From Shewanella cutis (GTDB lineage: Bacteria; Pseudomonadota; Gammaproteobacteria; Enterobacterales; Shewanellaceae), in NCBI RefSeq assembly GCF_022410515.1, contig NZ_JACSDI010000021.1, forward strand, positions 1-64,000: a stretch of 64,000 nt of DNA. The letters run 5' to 3'. The position numbers were made by a program, and so were the translations under genes. Position 1 is the stretch's first letter. Every line of letters begins with the position of its first letter. Under the pieces are notes generated by a model. The model was not told the origin of the DNA. It did not search any database and was given only the letters and a program-made list of their open reading frames with translations. Below, one piece after another: positions 36,429 to 45,622 of this stretch.

Positions 36429-36807
36429 AATGCCTTTGCTCTACTTTGCGAAGAGTTGGAAAATGCTAAGGCAGAAAATCTAGCTTTGCCCTTACCACAG
36501 GATAAGCGGTTACAAACTTGGCTTAAGCAAGTACTGCAACAGGAGAAGCTGCCAGCCAATCTAAAAGAGATGGCTATTGAAATTGGCACCAGCGAGCGCA
36601 CGATTAGTCGTATTTTTAGCTCACAGACTGGGATGGCTTATCAGGCATGGCGGCAACAATGGCGCTTACTGTCGGCGATAAAGCCATTAGCTGCAGGCAC
36701 ATCAGTGGCGCAGGCTGGTTTTAATTTACAGTTTTCCCAGCGACAGCGCCTTTATTCGTTTTTTTAAACAATATACAGGAACCACTCCTGCACAGTATTT
36801 TAAATAA
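36402..36807 (+). pseudogene. Truncated, frameshifted AraC-family regulator
   Basis: Only the C-terminal AraC DNA-binding domain remains, without start codon or N-terminal cupin domain. The readable text runs QQHNAFALLCEELENAK, KRLQTWLKQVLQQ, LKEMAIEIGTSERTISRIF, MAYQAWRQQWRLLSAI. The frame then breaks at the CCC run 36736-36738. Dropping one C restores FSSDSAFIRFFKQYTGTTP and a natural stop at 36805-36807, the normal AraC ending. So the gene has at least two lesions: a 5' deletion shared with the MFS remnant and a one-base insertion. Its former target was presumably the adjacent transporter. Confidence 0.8.
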
Positions 36808-36986
36808 ATCAAATGATTGAAGTGTTCTATAACCTAGATCAAGCCGCCATTTCGTTTAGTTTTCTTTCATGCTAAAGACCGTCATTTACATGGCAAACGA
36901 CAGATTATTTTCCTCTGACTGACTTAAGATTGTCAGAGCACACCTGAGGTTATATTAACCCCCTACACACTCAAAGTGCCCGAATT

Positions 36987-37925
36987 TCAATTCATCACAA
37001 CCTGATTTCGGCCACCGTTTTTTGCTTGATACAATGCCTTATCAACCCGAAACAATAGGCTTTGCAAACTCTCATTTGCTTGATATTGCACACAGCCGAA
37101 ACTCATCGTTAATTGCATATGTTGACCATAGGATTGATAATCTGTTGCCGCTATCAGCTCCCTTAATTGCTCACAAAGAACGCCTGCAGATTCTGGAACA
37201 ACGTGTTCTAAAACGATCAAGAACTCTTCTCCTCCCCAACGGGCAATACAGGTTGCAGCTTGGGCAGAATGTTGCAATTGAGACGCGACAATTTTGAGTA
37301 CGTCATCACCACAAAGGTGACCAAAGTTATCATTGATATTCTTAAAAAAATCGATATCACACATCACAACACACAAAGAGGATTGGGTGCGATCACTTTT
37401 TGCCATTGCCGCCGCGAGCACATCCTCTACCAATCGCCGATTAGCTAGGCCCGTTAATAAATCGGTTTTTGATTGCCGTTCATTTTCTTCTAGCAAGAGC
37501 TGTAACTGATGGACATCTCTCATCGTAACGATGTTTAAATTGGATTGGTTTTCCGTGGTCAATTGTGCATTAATTAAAAACCAGCGGAACTCGCCAGTGC
37601 CGCAGCGAATAAAGGTTTTAAAGCCTGCAGTACTCAGTCCTTGTTGTTCACTTTCATAAACGACGCTATCCCACTCAAGCATGGCTTGCTCTCTAATAAT
37701 AGGATCGGGATAAACAGTATCAAACCATGCAGCAATATTGGGAATTTCACTTAGGTTGTAGCCTAATTGCTCAACAAAAGCATGATTCATAAAATGATGT
37801 ACTCGATGTGTGCTTGGGCGTCGTCCCTCAACCTCTAACCCCTCAGACAATAAAATTGGAATGGGGATATAATTTAACGTCTTAAATAATAACGCCTCGC
37901 TCTCCTCTGGAAATAATCGCCGCAT
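36987..37925 (-). CDS. PAS-GGDEF diguanylate cyclase
   Basis: About 312 aa. The N-terminal PAS-like sensor (about 10-140) contains HHFMNHAFVEQLGYNLSEI and ends with IVTMRDVHQLQLLLEEN. The GGDEF domain (about 155-312) has DLLTGLANRRLVEDVL, CDIDFFKNINDNFGHLCGDD and an active-site variant RWGGEEFLIVL (GGEEF, catalytic). The residues before GGEEF lack the RxxD inhibitory site, so product inhibition is not expected. No membrane segment, so cytoplasmic. I prefer the ATG at 37925 with GGAGGG upstream over the TTG four codons earlier. Confidence 0.9.
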   Translation of the reverse strand: MRRLFPEESEALLFKTLNYIPIPILLSEGLEVEGRRPSTHRVHHFMNHAFVEQLGYNLSEIPNIAAWFDTVYPDPIIREQAMLEWDSVVYESEQQGLSTAGFKTFIRCGTGEFRWFLINAQLTTENQSNLNIVTMRDVHQLQLLLEENERQSKTDLLTGLANRRLVEDVLAAAMAKSDRTQSSLCVVMCDIDFFKNINDNFGHLCGDDVLKIVASQLQHSAQAATCIARWGGEEFLIVLEHVVPESAGVLCEQLRELIAATDYQSYGQHMQLTMSFGCVQYQANESLQSLLFRVDKALYQAKNGGRNQVVMN

Positions 37926-37937
37926 TCGCCCTCCCAA

Positions 37938-38260
37938 TTACAACATGCAGATAACATTTAATTGATAGAAACACATAAGATTTATAGGGACAAGACAACA
38001 AATAACCTTCGCTGAAAAATAAATGAAGCATCAAAAGACGAATAATGCATTTATGTATAAATAAAATTTTATTAGACAGATAGTTAACTCACTTTATTAA
38101 ACGCTAACTTGTTTTAATCCATTTATCCTAAACACAAATTGACAGCTTATTATTTAACCACCCAGTTTAAGGGCTGCCATACCAAATAATGGTTTTGTCT
38201 CAATTTGACCTAATGTCTATGCTATAGTGACGATGACATTCACTCATTGCTGACATTCCT
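37938..38260. other. AT-rich intergenic region
   Basis: About 320 bases between the divergent cyclase and NYN genes. I see no gene, RNA or terminator. It must hold promoters for both. GC content is low at 37960-38150. Confidence 0.5.
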
Positions 38261-38734
38261 TTGAACAAAATCGCTCTCTTTGTCGATGTGCAAAATATCT
38301 ATTACACATGTCGCGAGGCATATCAGCGCCAATTTAACTATCGCAAACTGTGGCAACATTTAAGCACACAGGGAGAAATTGTCAGTGCTGTCGCGTATGC
38401 CATTCATCGGGGCGATGATGGTCAATTAAAGTTCCAAGATGCCTTAAGGCATATCGGCTTTGAGCTAAAGCTAAAACCCTTTATTCAACGCAGTGATGGC
38501 TCGGCAAAAGGAGATTGGGATGTAGGGATCACGATTGATGTACTCGATGTAGCTCCCAATGTCGATACAGTAATACTGCTCTCTGGCGATGGTGATTTTG
38601 CGATATTGCTTGAGAAAATAACGCAAAAATATGACGTTAAAGTAGAGATCTATGGCGTACCTCAACTGACTGCTAAAGCCCTGATGGATGCCGCAACGCA
38701 ATTTAACCCGATTGATGATGTTTTACTGCTCTAA
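38261..38734 (+). CDS. NYN-domain (LabA/DUF88-type) putative RNase
   Basis: A 157-aa protein of the NYN/PIN-like nuclease superfamily. The acidic metal-site residues are at expected places: LFVDVQNIYYT at the N-terminus, KGDWDVGITIDVLD in the middle, LLSGDGDFAILLEKI later. Relatives act on RNA, but the target here is unknown. The start is a TTG with no clear ribosome binding site; no in-frame ATG exists before an upstream stop, so the TTG is the best choice. It sits between two c-di-GMP genes without sharing their orientation. Confidence 0.83.
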   Translation: MNKIALFVDVQNIYYTCREAYQRQFNYRKLWQHLSTQGEIVSAVAYAIHRGDDGQLKFQDALRHIGFELKLKPFIQRSDGSAKGDWDVGITIDVLDVAPNVDTVILLSGDGDFAILLEKITQKYDVKVEIYGVPQLTAKALMDAATQFNPIDDVLLL

Positions 38735-38746
38735 CAACAATGAATA

Positions 38747-40015
38747 TTAAGCTGAAAACTCTTGGGTTGATAATTGATAAAAATTATCTATGTCAGCCAA
38801 CAAAATACTGTAAACACCTGCATCTAACTGCCCCTTATCGACCATGGGCTGCATAATGTCGAAAATCTCAGATAGCGACAAAGAGCCTCGATATGGTCGC
38901 TTTTGAGTCAGCGCCTGAAAAACATCGACCACAGCAAGAATACGTGAAGGTAAATCTAATTGTTCCTGATGCTTACTAAAAGGATACCCTGAACCATCGA
39001 GACGCTCATGGTGATTTGAGGCCCATTCGCCAATCACCGACTTAGGGAAAAAACGATGTAAAGTATGCTCTGTATCAACAGTATGGCGTTTTACAATCGA
39101 ATACTCTTCCTTCGTTAATTTGCCTTCTTTATGCAGCAATAGGTCAGGCGTTTTAAGCTTACCGACATCATGTAATAATCCCGCGACGTACAATAATTCA
39201 GCGTCGGTATCTGATATACCGCAGTCCTTTGCCACTAATTTTGCTAACAGTGCGACTTTTTCTGAATGGTGAAAGGTAAAGGGACTCTTAGCATCAACTA
39301 TTCGAGCTAAAAATCGCGCTAATTGCTTCACGCCTCCGATATCTAACTCTTTGTCGTAAAAGTGATTAGCTTTGAACTCCAAGCCTAACAACTCAATATG
39401 AGTTGCATCCATGTTGTACCAAAAGCCATCCTTCTTAACCAGTTGGCACATTACATTGACCATTTCTGGTTCAAATAAGGTTCCGCAGTGAGCCAATAAA
39501 TTCTCAGCAACCATACTTTCATGCAATGTAATCAACTCCTCATGGCAACCATGGGTATATCTGGCCCTTAAAAAGTCGGTACGATCCGCTAAGAAAATCA
39601 GTGCAGCAATATCACGGTCAAAGACAGAAAGATCATGGGATTGCAGCTCAAGCCAAGGCGTGTGGTGGTATAGAACGATAGGAGCAAAAACATCTAAAAT
39701 CGGGCATTCAAGCAATGCCTCATAGCCACGTTTGCTATGACAATGGGCATCTTCTGGCTGCATTAATTTGAGCAGACGTAAGTGTTCTTCGGAGGAGGAA
39801 ACGCCGCAATCATGGATAAGCCCCGCAAAATAGGCAAACTGCTTTTTTTCATCAGGCCACCACAACACACTTGCACACTCATAAGCCATATAGGCAACCC
39901 TATGCCCGTGGTGCAAATCATCTACCCCAACAAAATCCAATGCCGTGGCAACGGCTAACAACGCATGCCTCACATCAATATTAACTTTGAAGTCATGGGG
40001 CTGAAAGGCATCCAT
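38747..40015 (-). CDS. HD/HD-GYP protein, probable c-di-GMP phosphodiesterase
   Basis: A 422-aa soluble protein with two HD-type domains. The first (about 30-170) has GHRVAYMAYECA, LIHDCGVS and YHHTPW. The second (about 230-400) is a full HD-GYP: HSEKVALLAKLVAK, GLLHDVGKLKTP, KRHTVDTEH, NHHERLDGSGYPF, ILAVVDVFQALTQKRPYR. HD-GYP proteins hydrolyse c-di-GMP with a di- or trinuclear metal site. AGGA precedes the ATG. It is convergent with the NYN gene. The GGDEF cyclase 0.8 kb away suggests a local c-di-GMP on/off pair. Confidence 0.9.
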   Translation of the reverse strand: MDAFQPHDFKVNIDVRHALLAVATALDFVGVDDLHHGHRVAYMAYECASVLWWPDEKKQFAYFAGLIHDCGVSSSEEHLRLLKLMQPEDAHCHSKRGYEALLECPILDVFAPIVLYHHTPWLELQSHDLSVFDRDIAALIFLADRTDFLRARYTHGCHEELITLHESMVAENLLAHCGTLFEPEMVNVMCQLVKKDGFWYNMDATHIELLGLEFKANHFYDKELDIGGVKQLARFLARIVDAKSPFTFHHSEKVALLAKLVAKDCGISDTDAELLYVAGLLHDVGKLKTPDLLLHKEGKLTKEEYSIVKRHTVDTEHTLHRFFPKSVIGEWASNHHERLDGSGYPFSKHQEQLDLPSRILAVVDVFQALTQKRPYRGSLSLSEIFDIMQPMVDKGQLDAGVYSILLADIDNFYQLSTQEFSA

Positions 40016-40090
40016 TGAATTTTCCTAATTAATGACTTATTCCTCAGTAAAATATAGTCAATACCTTGATAATTAGCTGCTAAGTTCAAA

Positions 40091-40116
40091 AAAAGACCTG
40101 AAATTTCAGGTCTTTT
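40091..40116. terminator. Rho-independent terminator after the second RND operon
   Basis: AAAAGACCTGAAA and TTTCAGGTCTTTT make a perfect 26-base palindrome. On the minus strand a T7 run follows. It lies 36 bases beyond the pump stop. Confidence 0.88.
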
Positions 40117-40152
40117 CTATCGATATTAAATAGAACTTATCACACAGTGAGC

Positions 40153-43100
40153 TCAGACCTCTGACGCCATGTTACGACGGCCACGTTTTGCTAAGGCATA
40201 GTAAAACAATGGTGTCAGGATCAAACCAAACAACGTCACCCCAATCATACCTGCAAATACTGCCACTCCCATCGCTTGACGCATTTCAGCCCCCGCGCCT
40301 GTCGAAAACACCATAGGCACCACGCCCATAATAAAGGCGATAGAGGTCATCAAGATGGGGCGTAAGCGTAAGCGCGCCGCCTCAAGAATCGATGCCATAA
40401 CCTCCATACCATGGTCTTGTTTTTCCTTGGCAAATTCGACAATCAGAATCGCGTTCTTGGTCGCTAAGCCCACGAGGACGATAAGACCTATCTGGGTGAA
40501 AATATTATTATCGCCACCATAGAGAAGCACACCACTAAGCGCCGAGAGTAAAGTCATTGGAATGATTAAGATAATCGCCAATGGCAAACTTAAACTCTCG
40601 TACTGGGCGGCGAGCACCATAAACACCAGCACAATCACCAGCGGGAACACCAACAAGCCAGTGTTACCGGCGAGGATCTGCTGATAGGTCAGCTCAGTCC
40701 ACTCGTAGGTCATGCCTATCGGCAAAGTCTCGGCGAGGATTTTCTCAATCGCCGCCAGTGCTTGGCCCGAACTCACACCAGGTGCTGGGCCACCGTTAAT
40801 CTCAGCCGTGGTGAAACCGTTATAGTGCATCACGCGATCGGGCCCTGCACTCTGGCTCACATTGATAAAGGAGCCGAGTGGGATCATATCGCCATTCACA
40901 TTAGGCACTTTTAGCTGACTGATCTGCTGCGGGCTTTGACGAAACGCTTCGTCGGCCTGCATATTCACCTGATAGGTTCGACCGAAACGATTGAAGTCGT
41001 TGACATAGGTCGAGCCCATATAGGTTTGTAATGTCTGGAAAATTTGATCGAGCGACACTGCCTGCTGTTTCGCCTTAGTCCGATCGATATCCAGTTCAAG
41101 TTGTGGCACGTTCACTTGGTAGCTGGAGAAAATCCCCGCTAATTGTGGATCGGCCCACGCCTTGTACATCACTTGTTGGGTCACCTGATACAAGGCCTCA
41201 TAACCAAGGTTGGCTCTGTCTTGAATTTGCAGACGGAACCCTCCAATAGTGCCGAGGCCTTGCACAGGTGGCGGCGGGAAGATGGCAATAAATGCATCCT
41301 GAATACCAGCAAACTGCTGATTTAATTGGCCGGCAATCGCATTCGCTGACAGCTCAGGACGCTTACGTAACTCAAAATCATCTAGGGCAACAAACACGAC
41401 ACCCGAGTTAGGACTATTGGTAAAACCGTTGATACTCAGACCGGGGAAGGCAATCGAGTGCGCCACACCGGGGTGATTTAAGGCGATGTCGGACATTTTC
41501 TTGATCACCGCGTCGGTACGCTCGAGTGAGGCCGCATCCGGTAATTGGGCAAATGCCACTAAATACTGTTTATCTTGGCCGGGCACATAGCCCGTTGGGG
41601 TATTTACAAATTGCATGCCCGTAAGCGCAACCATGCCCAGATACACCAGTCCGATAATGCCACCAAAACGGATCACCTTACGTACTAAATAGCCATAACC
41701 CTCTGATGCACGTTTGAATAAGCGATTGAATGGCGTAAATAACCAGCCTCCAAACAGCTTATCCATTAACCGAGTGAGCGCATCTTTAGGCGCATCATGG
41801 CCCTTGAGTAACAACGCCGATAATGCAGGGCTCAAGGTGAGCGAGTTAATGGCCGAAATAAAGGTCGAAATCGTGATAGTTAGCGCAAACTGCTTATAAA
41901 ATTGCCCCGTTAATCCGCTCATAAAGGCGGTCGGAATAAACACCGCAGCCAACACTAAAGTGGTTGCCACAATCGGCCCGGTCACTTCCTTCATGGCTTT
42001 CTGTGTTGCAGCAATCGGGTTTAAGCCCGAGGCGATATTTCGCTCGACGTTTTCTACCACCACGATGGCATCGTCGACCACAATACCGATGGCCAGCACC
42101 AGACCAAATAGTGACAGCGCATTGAGCGAGAAGCCCATCAAGTACATAAAGGCGAAGGTTCCCACCAAAGACACAGGCACGGCCACCAGCGGAATAATCG
42201 AGGCGCGCCAAGTTTGCAGGAACAGCACCACCACGAGTACCACTAAGAGCACGGCTTCAAGTAAAGTTTTAACCACAGCTTCAATCGAGCCACGCACAAA
42301 CACGGTCGGATCGTACACAATCTCGTATTGCAACCCTTCGGGGAAAGACTTCGCCAGTCTAGCCATTTCGGCGCGCACATCGTCGGAGATTTGAATCGCA
42401 TTCGAGCCTGATGCTTGGAACACGGGGATCGCTACCGCGTCTTTGTTATCCAGCAATGAACGCAGCGCATAGCTGGTTGCACCGAGTTCGACACGCGCCA
42501 CATCCTTAAGACGGATCACCTCACCGTTTTGACCGACCTTGATAATAATATCTTCAAATTCTGACAGTTCACTAAGCCGGCCCTTTACGTTAATCAAGAG
42601 TTGGAAGTCGGCATTGCCACTGGGCTGCGCCCCTAAACTGCCCGCTGCCGCTTGCTGATTTTGCTCACGAACGGCGGCGATAATATCCACTGGTGACAAT
42701 CCAAGTGCTGAGACTTTATTCGGGTCAAGCCAGATCCGCAGACTATATTCGCCCGCACCGAATAACCGCACCGCTCCCACGCCTTTGATCCGTGCTAACT
42801 CATCTTTTACGTTGAGCGCCGCGTAGTTAGACAAATACAGCATGTCATAACGGTTATCCGGTGACAGTAAATGCACCACCATGGTTAAGTCGGGCGATGA
42901 TTTTTCGGTCACAATTCCGAGGCGTTGAACCTCCTGCGGCAAACGTGGCATAGCGCGGTCAACTCGGCTCTGCACTTGGGTTTGCGCTCTGTCCACATCG
43001 GTGCCAATGGCAAAGGTGATGGTCAAGGTCATGCGTCCATCGGACGTCGCCTGCGATGACATATACAGCATGTCTTCGACGCCATTGATTTCCTGCTCTA

Positions 43101-43296
43101 GGGGCGAGGCAACCGTTTCGGCAATGACTTTAGGGTTCGCGCCAGGGTAGTTGGCGGTCACTACGACTGTCGGAGGCACCACTTCAGGGTATTCGGTAAT
43201 GGGTAATTGCCAAACGGCAATCGCCCCTGTGATAAAAAACAGCAGCGAGAGCACGGCTGCAAATATCGGTCTTTTAATAAAAAACTGCGACAACAT
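40153..43296 (-). CDS. RND multidrug efflux pump (AcrB/MexF-like)
   Basis: A 1047-aa HAE1-type transporter beginning LSQFFIKRPIFAAVLSLLFF. The helix-4 aspartate pair is in GIVVDDAIVVVENVERNI (about 405-420); helix 10/11 shows GLATKNAILIVEFAKEKQD. The periplasmic pore loop has QLPDAASLERT. Sequence style is closer to the MexF/OqxB group than to the first pump in this window. It is encoded 13 bases after its adaptor gene and has no outer-membrane factor beside it. Expression is probably held down by the divergent TetR. Confidence 0.95.
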   Translation of the reverse strand: MLSQFFIKRPIFAAVLSLLFFITGAIAVWQLPITEYPEVVPPTVVVTANYPGANPKVIAETVASPLEQEINGVEDMLYMSSQATSDGRMTLTITFAIGTDVDRAQTQVQSRVDRAMPRLPQEVQRLGIVTEKSSPDLTMVVHLLSPDNRYDMLYLSNYAALNVKDELARIKGVGAVRLFGAGEYSLRIWLDPNKVSALGLSPVDIIAAVREQNQQAAAGSLGAQPSGNADFQLLINVKGRLSELSEFEDIIIKVGQNGEVIRLKDVARVELGATSYALRSLLDNKDAVAIPVFQASGSNAIQISDDVRAEMARLAKSFPEGLQYEIVYDPTVFVRGSIEAVVKTLLEAVLLVVLVVVLFLQTWRASIIPLVAVPVSLVGTFAFMYLMGFSLNALSLFGLVLAIGIVVDDAIVVVENVERNIASGLNPIAATQKAMKEVTGPIVATTLVLAAVFIPTAFMSGLTGQFYKQFALTITISTFISAINSLTLSPALSALLLKGHDAPKDALTRLMDKLFGGWLFTPFNRLFKRASEGYGYLVRKVIRFGGIIGLVYLGMVALTGMQFVNTPTGYVPGQDKQYLVAFAQLPDAASLERTDAVIKKMSDIALNHPGVAHSIAFPGLSINGFTNSPNSGVVFVALDDFELRKRPELSANAIAGQLNQQFAGIQDAFIAIFPPPPVQGLGTIGGFRLQIQDRANLGYEALYQVTQQVMYKAWADPQLAGIFSSYQVNVPQLELDIDRTKAKQQAVSLDQIFQTLQTYMGSTYVNDFNRFGRTYQVNMQADEAFRQSPQQISQLKVPNVNGDMIPLGSFINVSQSAGPDRVMHYNGFTTAEINGGPAPGVSSGQALAAIEKILAETLPIGMTYEWTELTYQQILAGNTGLLVFPLVIVLVFMVLAAQYESLSLPLAIILIIPMTLLSALSGVLLYGGDNNIFTQIGLIVLVGLATKNAILIVEFAKEKQDHGMEVMASILEAARLRLRPILMTSIAFIMGVVPMVFSTGAGAEMRQAMGVAVFAGMIGVTLFGLILTPLFYYALAKRGRRNMASEV

Positions 43297-43309
43297 TCTG
43301 TTGGATTCC

Positions 43310-44548
43310 TTAACCGCGGCTCGCTACTTCAACGTCTGGGGTGGTGATATTTTCTTGATGTTTATCAAGCAGTAATTGAGCTTGACGAAGCGCATCTAGC
43401 TGCTCGCTATCGGCCATGTCGACTAGCTGTGGCTCAATTTCCATCTTAGGACGAACCCTTTGCATGCCGTTGACGACGATTTTGTCGTCTGCCGCTAAAC
43501 CTTGCTTAACAATGCGTAAACCTTGAACTTTTTCACCTAGGATGACGCCGCGATACTCAAGCGTGCCATCGTTTGCCACCACTAAGACGAACTTGTTGTT
43601 CAGATCCGTACCCACGGCTTTATCGTCGATTAAGATGCCGTCGTAGGCGCTGCTGCCAGCAGTACGCAGCCTAGCGAACAAGCCAGGGAGCAAGCTGTTG
43701 TCTTCATTGCTAAAAGTAGCTCGTACTCGAATAGTGCCCGTCTGTCTGTCCATAGAGTTATCGACAAAGTCCACTATGCCGATATGTTGATATTCGTGCT
43801 CGTTGGCCAGCGCCATATACACGGGATTGTCGCCAGCACGAGGGTCTTTACGCTTTTTCTCGGCGGTTAACTTGACGTATTTCAGATAGGTTTGCTCATC
43901 TACATCAAAATAGGCATACATGCTGGCGGTCGACACTAAGCTGGTTAATACACTCTGCCCTGCAGACACATAATTACCCGCGGTGACATTGGCGTAGGAT
44001 GCTCGGCCATCAATCGGCGCGCGCACTTGGGTGTAATCCAAGTCCAGCTCAGCGCGTAGCAGCGCCGCCTTCACTGAGGCTACGGCCGCCGTGGTTTGAC
44101 GTTTGTTGGACTCGCGGGTATCGAGTAACTCCGCCGATACTGCCTTTTGGGCAAAGAGTTTGCGGGCACGCTCTAAGTCGTTAGTGGCCAGTTGCTCAGC
44201 AGAGAGCGCGCTAGCAAGATCTGCTTTTAACCGAGCCACTTCCGCTTCGAACACACTCGCATCGATACGAAATAGCACATCACCTTTTTTCACTAAGGCG
44301 CCTTCTTTAAAGTTGACCGACGCGATATAGCCGGACACACGTGGCACTAAGGTCACACTTTCTGGCGCCTGCAAACGGCCGGTAAATTCATCCCACTCGG
44401 TAACGCGCTCCTGCAATACCTGCGCTACATCCACCTTGGGCGCCCCCATAGCGTGCTCTTGCGGGGCTTCGGGTTCACCACAGGCCGAAAGGACAAACGC
44501 CGCCACGGCAGTCAACATCAATGTCCGTAAAGGTTGGTTACTTTTCAT
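43310..44548 (-). CDS. RND efflux adaptor lipoprotein (MexE-like)
   Basis: Membrane fusion protein of 412 aa. The ATG at 44548 has AGGA at good spacing and starts a lipoprotein signal, MKSNQPLRTLMLTAVAAF, with lipobox LSAC; the frame upstream (to 44689) runs through the operator region and is not coding. Adaptor motifs are VTLVPRVSGYIASVNFKEGA, the coiled coil around AEQLATNDLERARKLF, and DYTQVRAPIDGRASYANVT. It couples the pump gene just downstream to an outer-membrane channel. Confidence 0.94.
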   Translation of the reverse strand: MKSNQPLRTLMLTAVAAFVLSACGEPEAPQEHAMGAPKVDVAQVLQERVTEWDEFTGRLQAPESVTLVPRVSGYIASVNFKEGALVKKGDVLFRIDASVFEAEVARLKADLASALSAEQLATNDLERARKLFAQKAVSAELLDTRESNKRQTTAAVASVKAALLRAELDLDYTQVRAPIDGRASYANVTAGNYVSAGQSVLTSLVSTASMYAYFDVDEQTYLKYVKLTAEKKRKDPRAGDNPVYMALANEHEYQHIGIVDFVDNSMDRQTGTIRVRATFSNEDNSLLPGLFARLRTAGSSAYDGILIDDKAVGTDLNNKFVLVVANDGTLEYRGVILGEKVQGLRIVKQGLAADDKIVVNGMQRVRPKMEIEPQLVDMADSEQLDALRQAQLLLDKHQENITTPDVEVASRG

Positions 44549-44626
44549 CTTATAATCCTCATGTGGCAGGCATTTATCTCGTTTAGGGCGGACATCAGTG
44601 ATGGACACTCGGTCAACACCAATAAA

Positions 44627-44710
44627 TACCGACTGGTAAAAAATATTATGTACTGATCGGTAATATATAGTGTAAAATGACCCTGTCAACCAATTTTATA
44701 CCGGTAGGTA
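44627..44710. promoter_or_regulatory. Three TACC-N4-GGTA dyads, candidate TetR operators
   Basis: TACCGACTGGTA (44627-44638), TACTGATCGGTA (44651-44662, one mismatch) and TACCGGTAGGTA (44699-44710) fit one dyad. Their starts are 24 and 48 bases apart. They lie just upstream of the adaptor gene, where a repressor would block the pump promoter, and about 200 bases from the divergent tetR gene. Binding is inferred from symmetry and place. Confidence 0.65.
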
Positions 44711-44909
44711 TTTAATTTTTGTGACAGCTTGAAACTATGTAGTTAAGCCTTTGAGGTAATTAGCCACAGTGAACATGCTATGTAGGCTTGAATGGACGAT
44801 ATATTTTGGTGTGTAACTCACCTAACCCGCAGACAGCAGGCAAGAGTGGCTGGACATGAACTAAACCCATGTCTATCCTAGGGGCTATTGAGAATTGAGG
44901 AGCCTAATG

Positions 44910-45527
44910 ATGTCAACCGTCACCCAGACGCCCAGCGTCGGTCGCCCACGAGCCTTCGATGCCGACGATGCATTGGCCAAAGCCTTAGAAGTCTTCTGGC
45001 GAAAAGGTTTTGAAGGTACATCGTTAACCGATCTAACTCAGGCCATGGGAATCAACAAACCCAGCCTATATGCCGCCTTTGGTAACAAAGAGCAGTTATT
45101 TCTGAAAGCGATCGAGTTATACGAGCAGCGTCCCTGTGCATTTTTCTATCCTTCGCTTGAAAAAGAAACAGCCTATCAAGTGGTTGAGTCCATGCTCTAT
45201 GGCGCAGCATCCTCCTTAGTGGATGAGAACCAACCCCATGGCTGCTTGATTGTCCAAGGCGCTCTCGCTTGTAGTGAAGCAGGACAAGCCATTAAAGAAA
45301 CCCTGATCACCCGTCGCCGTGACGGTGAACAAGCATTATGCGAACGCCTGCAACGAGCAAAGGATGAGGGCGATCTCCCCGCGGATGCCGATCCCCTGCT
45401 ACTCGCCAGATACATAGGTACAGTGCTACAAGGCATGGCCGTGCAAGCAACTAATGGCATTTGCCCCAATGAATTACGCAAAGTGGCGGAGTTAGTGTTA
45501 GCTAACTTTCCGAAAAATAACCAGTGA
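44910..45527 (+). CDS. TetR-family repressor of the RND operon
   Basis: About 205 aa. The N-terminal TetR helix-turn-helix reads ALEVFWRKGFEGTSLTDLTQ, then GINKPSLYAAFGNKEQLFLK; the C-terminal ligand domain has HGCLIVQGALACSEAG and ARYIGTVLQGMAVQA, of the TetR_C group seen beside efflux and detoxification genes. I chose the ATG at 44910 since TGAGGAG lies seven bases upstream; 44907 is also possible. Divergent from the adaptor-pump operon, which it should repress until a drug or metabolite binds. A terminator follows. Confidence 0.9.
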   Translation: MSTVTQTPSVGRPRAFDADDALAKALEVFWRKGFEGTSLTDLTQAMGINKPSLYAAFGNKEQLFLKAIELYEQRPCAFFYPSLEKETAYQVVESMLYGAASSLVDENQPHGCLIVQGALACSEAGQAIKETLITRRRDGEQALCERLQRAKDEGDLPADADPLLLARYIGTVLQGMAVQATNGICPNELRKVAELVLANFPKNNQ

Positions 45528-45554
45528 TAGCACGATTAGCATATGACTATTGAC

Positions 45555-45588
45555 ATAAACCCCAGTGAAAACTGGGGTTTATGCTTTT
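45555..45588 (+). terminator. Rho-independent terminator after tetR
   Basis: ATAAACCCCAGT and ACTGGGGTTTAT form a perfect 12-bp stem closed by a GAAA loop, followed by GCTTTT, 28 bases beyond the stop. Confidence 0.85.
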
Positions 45589-45622
45589 AAGATGCTAAAA
45601 CAAATCGAGGTTGCTATAGCGA

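Noticed and set aside
36808..36986. CTCTGAC/GTCAGAG hairpin as terminator of the GGDEF gene
   Set aside because: Only seven pairs with a long loop and no T-run on the minus strand; too weak to call.
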